The notes under the pieces are model-generated. The model saw only the letters and a list, made by a program, of their open reading frames with translations. It did no database searches and had not been told where the DNA came from. A DNA stretch of 64,000 nt, taken from positions 6,463,501 to 6,527,500 of the forward strand of contig NZ_CP132203.1 of NCBI RefSeq assembly GCF_030719035.1, given 5' to 3'. The stretch's first letter is position 1. The number at the start of each line of letters is the position of its first letter. This DNA is from Hahella sp. HNIBRBA332. Lineage in GTDB: Bacteria; Pseudomonadota; Gammaproteobacteria; Pseudomonadales; Oleiphilaceae. Positions 42,635-51,703 of the stretch are shown here, piece by piece. Position numbers and translations under genes: made by a program.

Positions 42635-45601
42635 TTAAGTTTCCGTTAACTCTGCAGAGATACTTTCTGAGTCGGACTGATAAGCCGGTAGTTCGATAAT
42701 GACCCGGGTTCCTTTGCCGGATTCTTTATCCGCCGGACTTTCTATCCGAATGTGGCCGTAGTGCTCTTCTATAATGCTGTACACCAGAGACAGCCCCAAA
42801 CCAGTGCCCTTATCAGGGCCTTTGGTGGTGTAGAAGGGCTCGAACAGGTGATCTATCTGATCGCCGTTAATGCCGCTGCCTTCGTCCTCGACTTCGACGT
42901 GGATGGAATACTGTTGCAGCGTGGCTCTCACCCAGATATTGGCTGAAGCCTCAGAAGCGTCGCGGGCGTTGCTGAGCAAGTTGACGAACACCTGCACCAG
43001 ACGTTGTCCATCGCCCATTACCTTTACCGTTTCGTCCACTTCGTTGACGTAGAGCACCTGTGGCTCTTTAGTGGATAAGGAGAGTAAGTGTATCGCTTCG
43101 TCGACGCAACGTTTTAACTCTGTCGGTCCATGCTGGGCGGACTGGGTGTAATTACCGGAGCGGGCGAAATTCATCAGGGTTTGCAAAATTCTGGAAACCC
43201 GCTGGGTCTGTACAAGAATATGCCCCGCAGTCTCCAGCACTTCTTCGTTGCTGGTCATAAGTTTGAGGTTTTGGGCGAGACAGGCGATGCCCGTCACCGG
43301 ATTGCCAATCTCGTGAGCGACTCCCGCTGCAAGGCGCCCCACAGAAGCGAGGCGTTCGCTGTGGACCAGCTCGTCTTCCAGCAATTGGGTCTCCGTATAA
43401 TCCTCCAGAAGCAGCACTTGCCCCGCGCCGGACGCCCCATCGCTTTCAATCGCGGCTTTGTGCAGATTGAACCAGTGCGGTGAGCCGTTAATATCCAGGC
43501 GTTTTTTGGAGACATGGCGCTCTTCCGCATTGGCGAAGCTGAAGAGCAGCGAGGACCAGGGCTTGGCGATGGCGCTGATGTGCGAGCCGATGACCTGAGG
43601 GGCGGAAATCCCCGTCAGTTGTTCCATTGCGTGATTCCACATCAACACCTCAAGGTCGGCGCCTAAAGAGCAGGTGGCGATAGGCAGATTTTGCAGGGTT
43701 TGCCGATGGTAGCGCCGCAGTGTATCCAATTCGCCGGCAAGTCCGCTGAGGCGGTTATGGTATTCCTCCAGCTTGCTTTCAACGAAGTAAATGTCCTGAG
43801 CGGGCGCAACGCTGGTGGCGGGTTTGAAGCTGAGGTTCTGCTTGACGATATCCTGCGCCAGGGCCGGGCCCAGCAGTCCTGACAGATTGGCTTCGATCTG
43901 ATCGCGTAATCTGCGTAGCGCATAGGGACGGTATTCGACTTCATGCAACTGCAACTGCGCGAGGGCGTGATTCACTTCCCTTTCGGCGGCTTGGCGACCA
44001 AGAGACTCTGTCAGGAAATCCTTAAACTGCTCGGAACTGGTGGCGACTAATTCGCGCCGTGATGGACGCATCAACGTGTCCACGGAGCAGGCCTGGGCCG
44101 ATCGCGCTTCCGCTTGAGAGGCGTCGGTAAACAGGCTGACCATGACGAAAACGAAGATATTCAGCGTTAGCGACGCCATCACATAGTAGTGCCAGTCGTC
44201 GGGGTTGAAACTGTAGCTGTCGCGCCATGGGTTGACCGAGAACACGTCTACGCCGAACAGGATGGGCAATGGCATAGTGACGAACCACAGACTTACGCCG
44301 GCGCACAAGCCACTGATGAACCCGTTGCGATTTCCCAGTGGCCAATAGATAACCGCCATGACTCCCGGCAGCAACTGCAGACCGGCGGAAAAAGCCAGTA
44401 TGCCCAGCTCGGAGAGGGAGAAGCGGTTGTCCAGGAACAGAGAGAACAGGTAGCCGGAGCCAAGAATAAACAGGATCAACCCACGCCTTACCCAGGTCAG
44501 CCAGGAGTAAATATTGCCGCGGGACAAGGGCTGATACACCGGGAGGATAACGTGGTTGAGCATCATCGAAGCCAGCGCCAGGCAGGTTACGATCAGTAAG
44601 CCGCTGGCGGCGGTCAGTCCGCCAAGAAAGGCGACAATGCTGATCCAGGGGGCGTTAAGCACCTGTCCCAGGCCGAGGATAAAAAACTCCGGCGTAGTAG
44701 GAACGGATAGCTTGATGCCCGCCCACATGAAAATGGGGATGGGCAGGCTCATCAGGAGCAGGTACACGGGCAATCCCCAGCTCGCTTTGTAAAGCGCTGT
44801 CGGATTCAGGTTTTCCGTAAAGGTGACATGAAACATATGCGGCATCACCAAAGCGGAAGCGAAGAATATCAGCAGCATCGCCCGCCAGGGACCTTCCTCC
44901 AAATGGCGTTCCATGGCGCTGATGCGTTGCGCGTTCTCTTGCAGCCAGCTATTCACTTCTCCGAAGCCGCCGAACACCTGATAGGCGATCAATATGGCCA
45001 GGGCCAGAATGATCACCAGCTTGAGGCCGCCTTCAAGCGCTATCGCCACGATCAGGCTGGGGTGTCTTTCCGCGCGAGTCTGCCCCCGGGCGCCAAAAAA
45101 AATGGCGAAGAAAATAATCATGCCGCAAAACAGCAGACTAACGATCCGCGTATCCTCAGAAGGCGCCAGGACGTGTAGAGAATTGTCGAGTGCCTGAAAC
45201 TGCAAAGCCAGTAGCGCCAGCGAAGCAAAACTGATAAAGAGCGTGCTGATGGTGCCAGCCGCCTGACTTCTATAGCGGAAAGTGAATAAATCCGCTATAG
45301 AAGAAAGTTGATAGGATTTGGTGACCCTCAGAACCGGAATCAACAACACCGGCGCAAGGAGGAATGCGCCGCAAACGCCCAGATAGAAAGCCAGGAAGCC
45401 GTAGCCGAATTCGTAGGCCAAACCGACGGAGCCGTAAAACGCCCAGGCGCTGGCGTAGACGCCAAGAGATAGAACATAGGTGGCGGGGTGCCGGACCCAG
45501 CGCAAAGGTATCCAGCCGCGCTCAGTGATGTAAGCCAAGCCAAACAATGCGCTTAGGTACAGGGCTCCGTAAGCGAGCAGGCTCCAGGCGCTAAAATTCA
45601 T
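42635..45601 (-). CDS. cbrA: Sensor histidine kinase CbrA with SLC5 transporter domain
   Basis: A 988-residue kinase fused to a sodium/solute symporter-like domain. The first 500 or so residues form about 13 membrane helices of the SLC5 type (TFRYRSQAAGTISTLFISFA; GLTAASGLLIVTCLALASMM). Then come a cytoplasmic linker, a PAS domain (about 610-720, ATCSLGADLEVLMWNHAMEQ), the HisKA box GRLAAGVAHEIGNPVTGIA and the ATPase motifs VNLLSNARDASEAS and GTGLGLSLVYSIIEEHYG. In Pseudomonas CbrA transports histidine and controls carbon/nitrogen balance through CbrB. Its 5' end overlaps cbrX by 11 bp. Confidence 0.92.
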   Translation of the reverse strand: MNFSAWSLLAYGALYLSALFGLAYITERGWIPLRWVRHPATYVLSLGVYASAWAFYGSVGLAYEFGYGFLAFYLGVCGAFLLAPVLLIPVLRVTKSYQLSSIADLFTFRYRSQAAGTISTLFISFASLALLALQFQALDNSLHVLAPSEDTRIVSLLFCGMIIFFAIFFGARGQTRAERHPSLIVAIALEGGLKLVIILALAILIAYQVFGGFGEVNSWLQENAQRISAMERHLEEGPWRAMLLIFFASALVMPHMFHVTFTENLNPTALYKASWGLPVYLLLMSLPIPIFMWAGIKLSVPTTPEFFILGLGQVLNAPWISIVAFLGGLTAASGLLIVTCLALASMMLNHVILPVYQPLSRGNIYSWLTWVRRGLILFILGSGYLFSLFLDNRFSLSELGILAFSAGLQLLPGVMAVIYWPLGNRNGFISGLCAGVSLWFVTMPLPILFGVDVFSVNPWRDSYSFNPDDWHYYVMASLTLNIFVFVMVSLFTDASQAEARSAQACSVDTLMRPSRRELVATSSEQFKDFLTESLGRQAAEREVNHALAQLQLHEVEYRPYALRRLRDQIEANLSGLLGPALAQDIVKQNLSFKPATSVAPAQDIYFVESKLEEYHNRLSGLAGELDTLRRYHRQTLQNLPIATCSLGADLEVLMWNHAMEQLTGISAPQVIGSHISAIAKPWSSLLFSFANAEERHVSKKRLDINGSPHWFNLHKAAIESDGASGAGQVLLLEDYTETQLLEDELVHSERLASVGRLAAGVAHEIGNPVTGIACLAQNLKLMTSNEEVLETAGHILVQTQRVSRILQTLMNFARSGNYTQSAQHGPTELKRCVDEAIHLLSLSTKEPQVLYVNEVDETVKVMGDGQRLVQVFVNLLSNARDASEASANIWVRATLQQYSIHVEVEDEGSGINGDQIDHLFEPFYTTKGPDKGTGLGLSLVYSIIEEHYGHIRIESPADKESGKGTRVIIELPAYQSDSESISAELTET

Positions 45602-45809
45602 TCGGTCCCCGCTTTCGCTCTAACCAGTATGCGACGACGATCAGCAGGAACCAGATAATGTAAGGCCTATACCAGGCGCTACCCGGCGCGATCCACCAGT
45701 CCATGATCACTGGTGAAAATATGTAGACGCCTAAAATCAGCAGAAACACCAAGCGATAAATATACATAGACCGCGTTACCAAAATACCCGGAAGACTAGG
45801 TTTGTCCAT
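45591..45809 (-). CDS. cbrX: Small membrane protein CbrX
   Basis: A 72-residue protein with two hydrophobic segments (MYIYRLVFLLILGVYIFSP and YRPYIIWFLLIVVAYWLERK) encoded just before cbrA. It overlaps the cbrA start by 11 bp, suggesting translational coupling, as described for the equivalent small gene in Pseudomonas. The frame is open up to 45875, and starts at 45809 or lower down (MYIYRL) are both possible. Its role is unknown beyond that coupling. Confidence 0.75.
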   Translation of the reverse strand: MDKPSLPGILVTRSMYIYRLVFLLILGVYIFSPVIMDWWIAPGSAWYRPYIIWFLLIVVAYWLERKRGPNEF

Positions 45810-45913
45810 GTTACTGGAGGAAACGGGAGCATGCAAAATACCTTTTTTGCTTCCCAATTGGTTGTTTTCGCGCACTTATTAAATATAAGCGGGTGAAAAC
45901 AGGGTAACAGCTT

Positions 45914-46828
45914 TTAAGCGCTTTGTGCGCTGGCTATATCAGGTAGGGGAACGCTGCGAAGTCCATGGATCCTCTCGCGGGACCAATTTAGCGTTAGTAG
46001 CGGTAAAAGCTCTTGGGGCGTTTCGGCTTGCATCAGCTCTGTGTTATCGATCAGCAGCGCCGCTGCCGCCGCTCTGAGGTTGCTCATGATTTGCCGGTTA
46101 TCTAGCCCGGGGGCCAGATTCTGCTTGCTGAGTTTGGCCCCGGATGCATCGATGACGACCGGGAAGTGTCCAACTTGCGGTGACTCTCTGCCCAACGCTT
46201 TATACATTTGATACTGCAATGGCGTGGAGTCAAGCAAGTCGGAGCCGCGAATGATGTGGCTGATTCCCTGTGCTAAATCATCGCAAACGACCGCCAGTTG
46301 GTAGGAGAAAAAGCCTTCTTTGCGCCGAATGACGAAGTCATCCAGTTCCCCGTGCAGATGGTAGGGAACGTCACCCTGTATCAGGTCATTGAAACTGTGT
46401 TCTGCGTCAGTTACGGCAAACCGGTAGGCGTATTCGGAGCCAGGGTTCGTTTGGCGTAGGCGGCAGGCGTCCAGGTGACGACCGTGGCGCTCAGACAGCT
46501 CTTTGCGACTGCAAGGACAAGGGTAAGCGTGACCACTCGCAAGCAATTGCGCGAGTAGCTCTGTGTAGGAGGAGAGGCGGCGAGATTGATAGACAACGCT
46601 TTCGTCCCACAGCAGGCCGTGAGCTTCAAGTGTTCGTAGTATGCTGTCAGCGGCGCCGGGGACTTCCCGTAGTGGATCGATGTCTTCGATGCGAACGAGC
46701 CAGACGCCTTGTCTGTTGCGCGCATCAAGATAGCTGGCCAGCGCGCCGACCAATGAGCCGAAGTGAAGAGGGCCTGTGGGAGAGGGCGCGAAGCGCCCTC
46801 GATAGATATCCGAAGAGACTGCCTGCAT
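45914..46828 (-). CDS. gluQ: Glutamyl-Q tRNA(Asp) synthetase GluQ
   Basis: A truncated glutamyl-tRNA synthetase that attaches glutamate to queuosine in the tRNA-Asp anticodon. The 304-residue protein has only the catalytic half: GRFAPSPTGPLHFGSLVGAL carries the HIGH-like motif, CPCSRKELSERHGRHLDACR is a zinc-site region, and the KMSKS equivalent is KLSKQN. The anticodon-binding domain is absent, as in the family. It is 15 bp after dksA on the same strand, the usual Pseudomonas arrangement. Confidence 0.95.
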   Translation of the reverse strand: MQAVSSDIYRGRFAPSPTGPLHFGSLVGALASYLDARNRQGVWLVRIEDIDPLREVPGAADSILRTLEAHGLLWDESVVYQSRRLSSYTELLAQLLASGHAYPCPCSRKELSERHGRHLDACRLRQTNPGSEYAYRFAVTDAEHSFNDLIQGDVPYHLHGELDDFVIRRKEGFFSYQLAVVCDDLAQGISHIIRGSDLLDSTPLQYQMYKALGRESPQVGHFPVVIDASGAKLSKQNLAPGLDNRQIMSNLRAAAAALLIDNTELMQAETPQELLPLLTLNWSRERIHGLRSVPLPDIASAQSA

Positions 46829-46843
46829 GGAGGCGAGGCCGGA

Positions 46844-47284
46844 TTAGATGCCGGTTTGCTTTTCCCGAATCTCCGCCAGCGTTTTGCAGTCAATGCACAG
46901 TGTGGCGGTTGGGCGGGCTTCCAGGCGGCGAATACCGATTTCTACGCCGCAGGACTCACAAAAACCGTAATCTTCCCGATCAATCTGATCGATAGTCTGG
47001 TCAATTTTCTTGATCAGCTTACGCTCTCTGTCGCGAGTACGTAGTTCCAAGCTGAATTCTTCTTCCTGAGTTGCCCTATCGCTGGGGTCTGCATAGTTGG
47101 CCGCATCTTCTTGCATATGGTGCATGGTGCGGTCTACTTCTTCCATGAGCTCTTGTTTCCAGTCCAGCAGGATCTGTTTGAAATGCTCCAGCTGAGCAGG
47201 GCTCATGTATTCTTCGTTTTCACCAATTTCATACGGAGTAAAATTCGTGAACTTACCAGCGCTACCCGCTTTTTCATTTGGCAT
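46844..47284 (-). CDS. dksA: RNA polymerase-binding transcription factor DksA
   Basis: A 146-residue DksA, the cofactor of ppGpp in the stringent response. The long coiled coil has the acidic tip YADPSDRATQEEEF that reaches into the polymerase secondary channel. The C4 zinc finger is complete (CESCGVEIGIRRLEARP and TLCIDCKTLAE). It starts the dksA-gluQ-cbrX-cbrAB block. A promoter must lie in the 220-bp divergent gap toward sfsA. Confidence 0.97.
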   Translation of the reverse strand: MPNEKAGSAGKFTNFTPYEIGENEEYMSPAQLEHFKQILLDWKQELMEEVDRTMHHMQEDAANYADPSDRATQEEEFSLELRTRDRERKLIKKIDQTIDQIDREDYGFCESCGVEIGIRRLEARPTATLCIDCKTLAEIREKQTGI

Positions 47285-47504
47285 ATCTTCTGCCTCGTCT
47301 AGTCACTTCTCAATACCAAGTAGTGTAGGCTCCAGCGCCCGCACTGGACTCATATTTGCTAATATTCGCGATTTGTCAGGATTTAAGCGAGCGAAACATA
47401 GCAGATAACTGAACTGATCGCCAACCCTTATTTATTTCAAAGTAGCCCAATTTAATGCGATTGCTATTTTCGGGGTTTATCAGTGCGAATAAGGAGTCAT
47501 TTTT

Positions 47505-48230
47505 TTGAAAATAGATATAGTTTCAACGCCTGGAAGACTGCTGAAACGATACAAGCGGTTTCTGGCGGATATCCAACTTCCCAACGGCGTCGAGCTGACC
47601 ATTCACTGCCCTAATACGGGGGCGATGACGGGATGCGCTGAGCCGGGGAGTCTTGTGTACTACAGCGACTCCGGCAATCCCTCCCGCAAGTATCGACATA
47701 CATGGGAACTGGTGGAAACTCCGGCAGGAGAGTTCGCCTGTGTGAATACGGCGCGTCCCAATCAGCTTGTGGGCGAGGCGATTGACGCAGGTGTGATCAA
47801 GGAGTTGCAGGGATATGCTTTGAAAAAGGCGGAAGTGAAATTCGGTGATCAAAACAGTCGGGCTGATTGGGTGCTTTCCGGTTCCTCAGAGCTTCCCGAC
47901 TGTTATGTAGAGGTGAAAAACGTCACTCTTTGCATAAGTGGGCGTGGCTACTTTCCCGATGCCGTCAGTACACGCGGGCAAAAGCATTTGGAGGAGCTGA
48001 TGTCCGTGGTGAGAAATGGGAAGCGGGCTGCGTTGGTCTTTTGCGTCAACCATAGCGGTATTTCCGTGGTGAGCCCTGCCTCTCACATCGACGCTCGTTA
48101 TGGGGCTTTGCTGACGGAAGCCATTGAGGCTGGGGTGGAAGTGTTGGCGTATAAATCAGAGATAACGCCCGGGGAAATAAGGCTTTCCCAGAAATTAGAC
48201 GTGATTCCGTTCGATCTGGAAGTGTTGTAA
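47505..48230 (+). CDS. sfsA: SfsA family protein (sugar fermentation stimulation protein)
   Basis: A 241-residue SfsA protein. The N-terminal OB-fold contains LLKRYKRFLADIQLPNGVEL and TIHCPNTGAMTGCAEPGSLV. The C-terminal nuclease-like domain has VEVKNVTL, with acidic residues matching PD-(D/E)xK enzymes. SfsA is described as a DNA-binding protein with nuclease activity; its physiological role is not settled. Translation begins at TTG with AAGGAG 9 bp before. It is beside dksA, as in E. coli and Pseudomonas. Confidence 0.93.
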   Translation: MKIDIVSTPGRLLKRYKRFLADIQLPNGVELTIHCPNTGAMTGCAEPGSLVYYSDSGNPSRKYRHTWELVETPAGEFACVNTARPNQLVGEAIDAGVIKELQGYALKKAEVKFGDQNSRADWVLSGSSELPDCYVEVKNVTLCISGRGYFPDAVSTRGQKHLEELMSVVRNGKRAALVFCVNHSGISVVSPASHIDARYGALLTEAIEAGVEVLAYKSEITPGEIRLSQKLDVIPFDLEVL

Positions 48231-48237
48231 TTCTGTG

Positions 48238-48585
48238 TCAGCTAAGCAGGTAAAAGCGCCATTCATCGCTAGTGCGCTCCATCTCCAGTCGCTGAAGAGA
48301 CTGCCCCTGGCAGGGGCCGCTGATGCACTCTCCTGAATGGATCAGAAAAAGCGCGCCGTGTGTCGCGCAGTGAATAAATTGCCGGGCGTGGTCGAGAAAC
48401 TGGTCCGGCATCCACTCCAGCTCGATGCCTAAATGTGGGCAGCTATTTATGTAAGCGAAAAGGGCGTTTCGTTGCTTGACGACAAAGACGCTGTGGCCGG
48501 CTAAATGAAAGCCGCGGCTGGCGCTGTCGTCTAACTGATCCAGCTCCCAGGCGGGCACGGCGCCCAGCAGTTTTCGTAACGCCAT
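48238..48585 (-). CDS. Rieske [2Fe-2S] domain protein
   Basis: A 115-residue soluble Rieske protein. The cluster ligands are complete: Cys-x-His in INSCPHLGIELEW and Cys-x2-His in FIHCATHGALF. It resembles the stand-alone Rieske ferredoxins of the nitrite-reductase small-subunit/NirD group. It follows 7 bp after a cyclic-nucleotide-binding gene on the same strand and is probably the last gene of a three-gene unit. Partner enzymes are unknown. Confidence 0.85.
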   Translation of the reverse strand: MALRKLLGAVPAWELDQLDDSASRGFHLAGHSVFVVKQRNALFAYINSCPHLGIELEWMPDQFLDHARQFIHCATHGALFLIHSGECISGPCQGQSLQRLEMERTSDEWRFYLLS

Positions 48586-48592
48586 GAAAAAG

Positions 48593-49384
48593 CTATAGCG
48601 CGGCGGAATCGCCAGTCAGGCGGCGGTTCAGGTCGTTGATGGTCCGAGCCATATTTTCCAGTAAATGGAAGCAGGTTTCCGGGTGGGCATGAATCAGACT
48701 GACGAACTGGGACTTGGGCACCGCCATGACCGTGCATGAATTCCCCGCCACAACAGTGGCGTTGCGAGGGGCGTTGGTCAGCGCGGCGATAGCGCCGAAA
48801 ATTTCCCCTTCGTGCACTTCTCCAACTTCCTGTTCATCGATAAAGACTTTCGCGTCGCCCTTCATCATGGTGTAAACGTTATCTGCTTCTTCACCCTGAC
48901 GAATGATGACGTCTCCCGGTTTGTAGCGGGTAAACCCAGCCTGGGGGCGATGTTGTTCTTTACTGATATCGCCATAGGCGTGGCTGAAAAGCGTCATCAG
49001 ACCGACAACATAGCTTTGCCATGTATTGGCGAGTTGTTGGTTTTCTTTCAACAGTTCCTGAAAGGCGACGGGAGAGAAGCAATCCAGTTGCACAGGATCT
49101 TCACATACATAGCTGACAGTCGCGGCCTTAATGCCGCCTTCAATGCCTGCGACATCTCCGGGTTGAAGGATGTACGCGACGCGATTATCCATGACAGCGG
49201 AGAGCATTCCGCGTCTCACCAGACACAAGTGCCCGCGGGGAATGCGCCGGAACAGATCTGTGCCGGGGTATAGCTCAATATTGTTTGGGCTGGGAGGAAG
49301 CAATCTTTGCAGGCTGCGCGCGGAGCTGTTTACGTATTCGAGTAGGCCTTCGACGGAGGCCACGTGTTCACCAAGTAAAAACAT
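48593..49384 (-). CDS. Cyclic nucleotide-binding domain protein
   Basis: A 263-residue protein with a clear C-terminal CRP-like cNMP domain (about residues 150-240): FTRYKPGDVIIRQGEEADNV, MMKGDAKVFIDEQEVGEVHEG, EIFGAIAALTNAPRNATV. The phosphate-binding cassette reads EIFGAIAALTNAPRNAT, with the Arg kept. The N-terminal half looks like a second, degenerate cNMP domain (GHLCLVRRGMLSAVMDNRVA). No helix-turn-helix is present, so it is a signalling or regulatory partner rather than a CRP-like activator. It sits between a pentapeptide-repeat gene (15 bp) and the Rieske gene (7 bp). Confidence 0.83.
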   Translation of the reverse strand: MFLLGEHVASVEGLLEYVNSSARSLQRLLPPSPNNIELYPGTDLFRRIPRGHLCLVRRGMLSAVMDNRVAYILQPGDVAGIEGGIKAATVSYVCEDPVQLDCFSPVAFQELLKENQQLANTWQSYVVGLMTLFSHAYGDISKEQHRPQAGFTRYKPGDVIIRQGEEADNVYTMMKGDAKVFIDEQEVGEVHEGEIFGAIAALTNAPRNATVVAGNSCTVMAVPKSQFVSLIHAHPETCFHLLENMARTINDLNRRLTGDSAAL

Positions 49385-49399
49385 AGGTCCGGTTCCGGT

Positions 49400-49741
49400 T
49401 CAACGACGGTAGCGTAGGCGCGTGCCATGGGTGACTGACATTACAATCTCATCTGGAGACAGCTCTTCAGGGAAATAACAGCCTGAGATTTTGGTGCTGG
49501 CGATACTGGCGCCTTCCAGGTCCGCTTTGCGGAAATCAATGCCGCGTAGATCCGCTCCGCGAAAGTACGCGCCTTTAAGGTCGAGGCCTGATGCATCAAG
49601 GCCTCGTAAATCCAAGCCGCGAAAATCACAGAGTTCAAAGCTGGGCACAGGGGATGACTGTTTCTGCTTATTGAACTCGTCGACCTTCTCAGAACGAAGC
49701 AGTTGATAAAGAGGGTGATCTATTATCTTGACCCGTTCCAT
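49400..49741 (-). CDS. Pentapeptide repeat protein
   Basis: A 113-residue protein whose middle consists of A(D/N)LxX repeats: FRGLDLRGLDASGLDLKGAY, FRGADLRGIDFRKADLEGAS, making about nine coils of a right-handed quadrilateral beta-helix. The N-terminal 30 residues (VKIIDHPLYQLLRSEKVDEF) and the tail (SPDEIVMSVTHGTRLRYR) are not repeats. The family includes scaffolds and DNA mimics, but this short form has no assigned function. It is the first gene of the unit with the cNMP and Rieske genes. Confidence 0.82.
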   Translation of the reverse strand: MERVKIIDHPLYQLLRSEKVDEFNKQKQSSPVPSFELCDFRGLDLRGLDASGLDLKGAYFRGADLRGIDFRKADLEGASIASTKISGCYFPEELSPDEIVMSVTHGTRLRYRR

Positions 49742-49939
49742 TGAGCTGCACCTCCGGAAACAATTCTGCGACTGGGCGGATAAGGCCGCCCTGAGTAAAC
49801 GCTAATCGGAGCGCCGTTATTGTAACGACGCATAATCGCAGTATAGACAGAGGTTTAAGTCAAGTCATGTAGTGTTCCGTAACAAAACAGAACGATAAAA
49901 CGACGCAATCGCAGTGGCTATGGAGTGAGGCGGCGCAGC

Positions 49940-51514
49940 TCATGCTGCGCCGAGACGTTGTACTAACTTTTCAGTCAGGGTATGGATGTCCTCTGAGCTA
50001 TCCGTGGCGACCACCAGCACATGAGGCAACTCGTCTTCCTGGAACGGCTCGTCCCGGGTAAGCTGCTTGTGCATGACCTCCACACCGGCTTCCGCAGGAT
50101 CATCGTTCTTTGCTTTGCGGCGGTTTAGGCGGCGCTCAATTTCATCCAATGGCACGCGGCAATCCACCACAGCGAAGGGGATGCCTTCTTCCTCCGCCAC
50201 TTTTTCCATCTGCTGGCGTTGATCGTAGCGAAGAAATGTGGCGTCGATGATTACCGCCGCTCCGCAGTGCAGCAGGGCGCGGGCGGTGTCGGCGAGATGG
50301 CTGTAAGTTTTAATAGAGGCGTCTTTGTTATAGATGCCCTGATCGCTGCCGGAAGCGCCAGTATTGTCTAGATGAGAGAAACCGAACAGGCGCTTGCGCT
50401 CTACGTCCGAACGCAGACGAATAGCGCTCAAGCGTTCCAGCAAACGCGAAGTGATAGTGGATTTGCCCGTGCCGGAAACGCCATGGGTGATGAGCAGAAA
50501 GCGCGCAGGCACATCCATGTAGCTTTCCGCCAACTCCAGGTACTTGCGATATTTGCGTACCTGTTCCGCCTTGGCCTCTTCGCTCAACCCTGGCGCGCCA
50601 AGGGTAAACAGCGCCACTTTACATCTCACCATGGCGCGGTATGACTTGTAGAAAGGCAGCAACTCAGCGCCGGCGTAATCGCCAGTCAATTCCAGGTATT
50701 TATTCAAAAACCGGTAGGACAGATGTTTCATGCCCCGATCTTCCAGGTCCATCATCAGGAAGGCGAGATCGTTATAGACATCTGTCCAGCGAAAATCCTC
50801 GTTAAACTCAATGCAGTCAAACAGAGTGACTTTATCTTCAAACAGGGTTACGTTGCCAAGATGCACATCGCCATGGCATTCGCGCACGAAGCCCTTATCT
50901 TTACGCGACTGTAGAAATGGACGCAGGCGCTCGTAGGTGCTTTGCGCCCAGCCTTCGATGTATTCCAGTTGCCGTAACTCCGCAGGATCCGACAGCATCG
51001 GGCGGACCTGATCGAAGTTTTGCTGCACTGGCGCGAATACTTGCTCAGGGTCGCCAAATTCACAGCTGCTGTCAGCGACAGCGGACTCTTGCATGTGGAA
51101 GTCCGCCAGTTGCTGGCTGAGAGCGTCCAGGTAGCGGGGCAGCTTATCTGAGTCATTGGGTAGCTTGCTGAGCAGATCGTTGGGATTGAACTGCTTCATC
51201 TTGACGGCGTATTCGATCACATCGCCATCGCCGTCAATGGAAGGCTTCGCCTCTGAGCCGGTAATTCTCACCAGCCCCTGGTAAATCTCCGGCGCCAGAC
51301 GGCGATTGAGCCTCAGTTCTTCCTCGCAATAGAAGCGGCGGCGCTCCAGATCTGTAAAGTTAAGAAAGCCGAAATCCATGGGTTTCTTGATTTTGTAGGC
51401 GTATGGCCCGGTCAGGATGACCCAGGAGATGTGTGTTTCGACGAGTTGAAACTGTGTGACGGGATGTCCATAGACTGCCGGATCCTGCAGCGCTTTAATT
51501 AAGCTCTCGCTCAC
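49940..51514 (-). CDS. Bifunctional APH-like kinase / AAA ATP-binding protein
   Basis: A 524-residue fusion. The first 320 residues resemble an aminoglycoside phosphotransferase-like kinase (catalytic loop ECHGDVHLGNVTLFEDK and magnesium segment LFDCIEFNEDFRWTDVYN). The last 180 are a P-loop kinase-like domain with Walker A THGVSGTGKSTITSRLLERL. This two-domain protein is widespread in proteobacteria and its substrate is unknown. The open frame runs to 51619, but a GTG at 51514 with AAGGAG 7 bp before gives the typical start SESLIKALQDP. Divergent from mrcB. Confidence 0.85.
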   Translation of the reverse strand: MSESLIKALQDPAVYGHPVTQFQLVETHISWVILTGPYAYKIKKPMDFGFLNFTDLERRRFYCEEELRLNRRLAPEIYQGLVRITGSEAKPSIDGDGDVIEYAVKMKQFNPNDLLSKLPNDSDKLPRYLDALSQQLADFHMQESAVADSSCEFGDPEQVFAPVQQNFDQVRPMLSDPAELRQLEYIEGWAQSTYERLRPFLQSRKDKGFVRECHGDVHLGNVTLFEDKVTLFDCIEFNEDFRWTDVYNDLAFLMMDLEDRGMKHLSYRFLNKYLELTGDYAGAELLPFYKSYRAMVRCKVALFTLGAPGLSEEAKAEQVRKYRKYLELAESYMDVPARFLLITHGVSGTGKSTITSRLLERLSAIRLRSDVERKRLFGFSHLDNTGASGSDQGIYNKDASIKTYSHLADTARALLHCGAAVIIDATFLRYDQRQQMEKVAEEEGIPFAVVDCRVPLDEIERRLNRRKAKNDDPAEAGVEVMHKQLTRDEPFQEDELPHVLVVATDSSEDIHTLTEKLVQRLGAA

Positions 51515-51703
51515 GCGTCGCTCCTTCTTATTTAATATTGCGAGGGTTTCATGCCACTGATTGCTGAAATTGGTTATGATAACCGCCGCGACCGCCCGAA
51601 AAACAATCATCTGGCGCACATCAAACGTCCTGAAACAACGCGTTTCAACGAGAATAAAAGGCAGCCGCGCCAGCAGACTAGAGCTTAAACCATCTACATT
51701 CCC

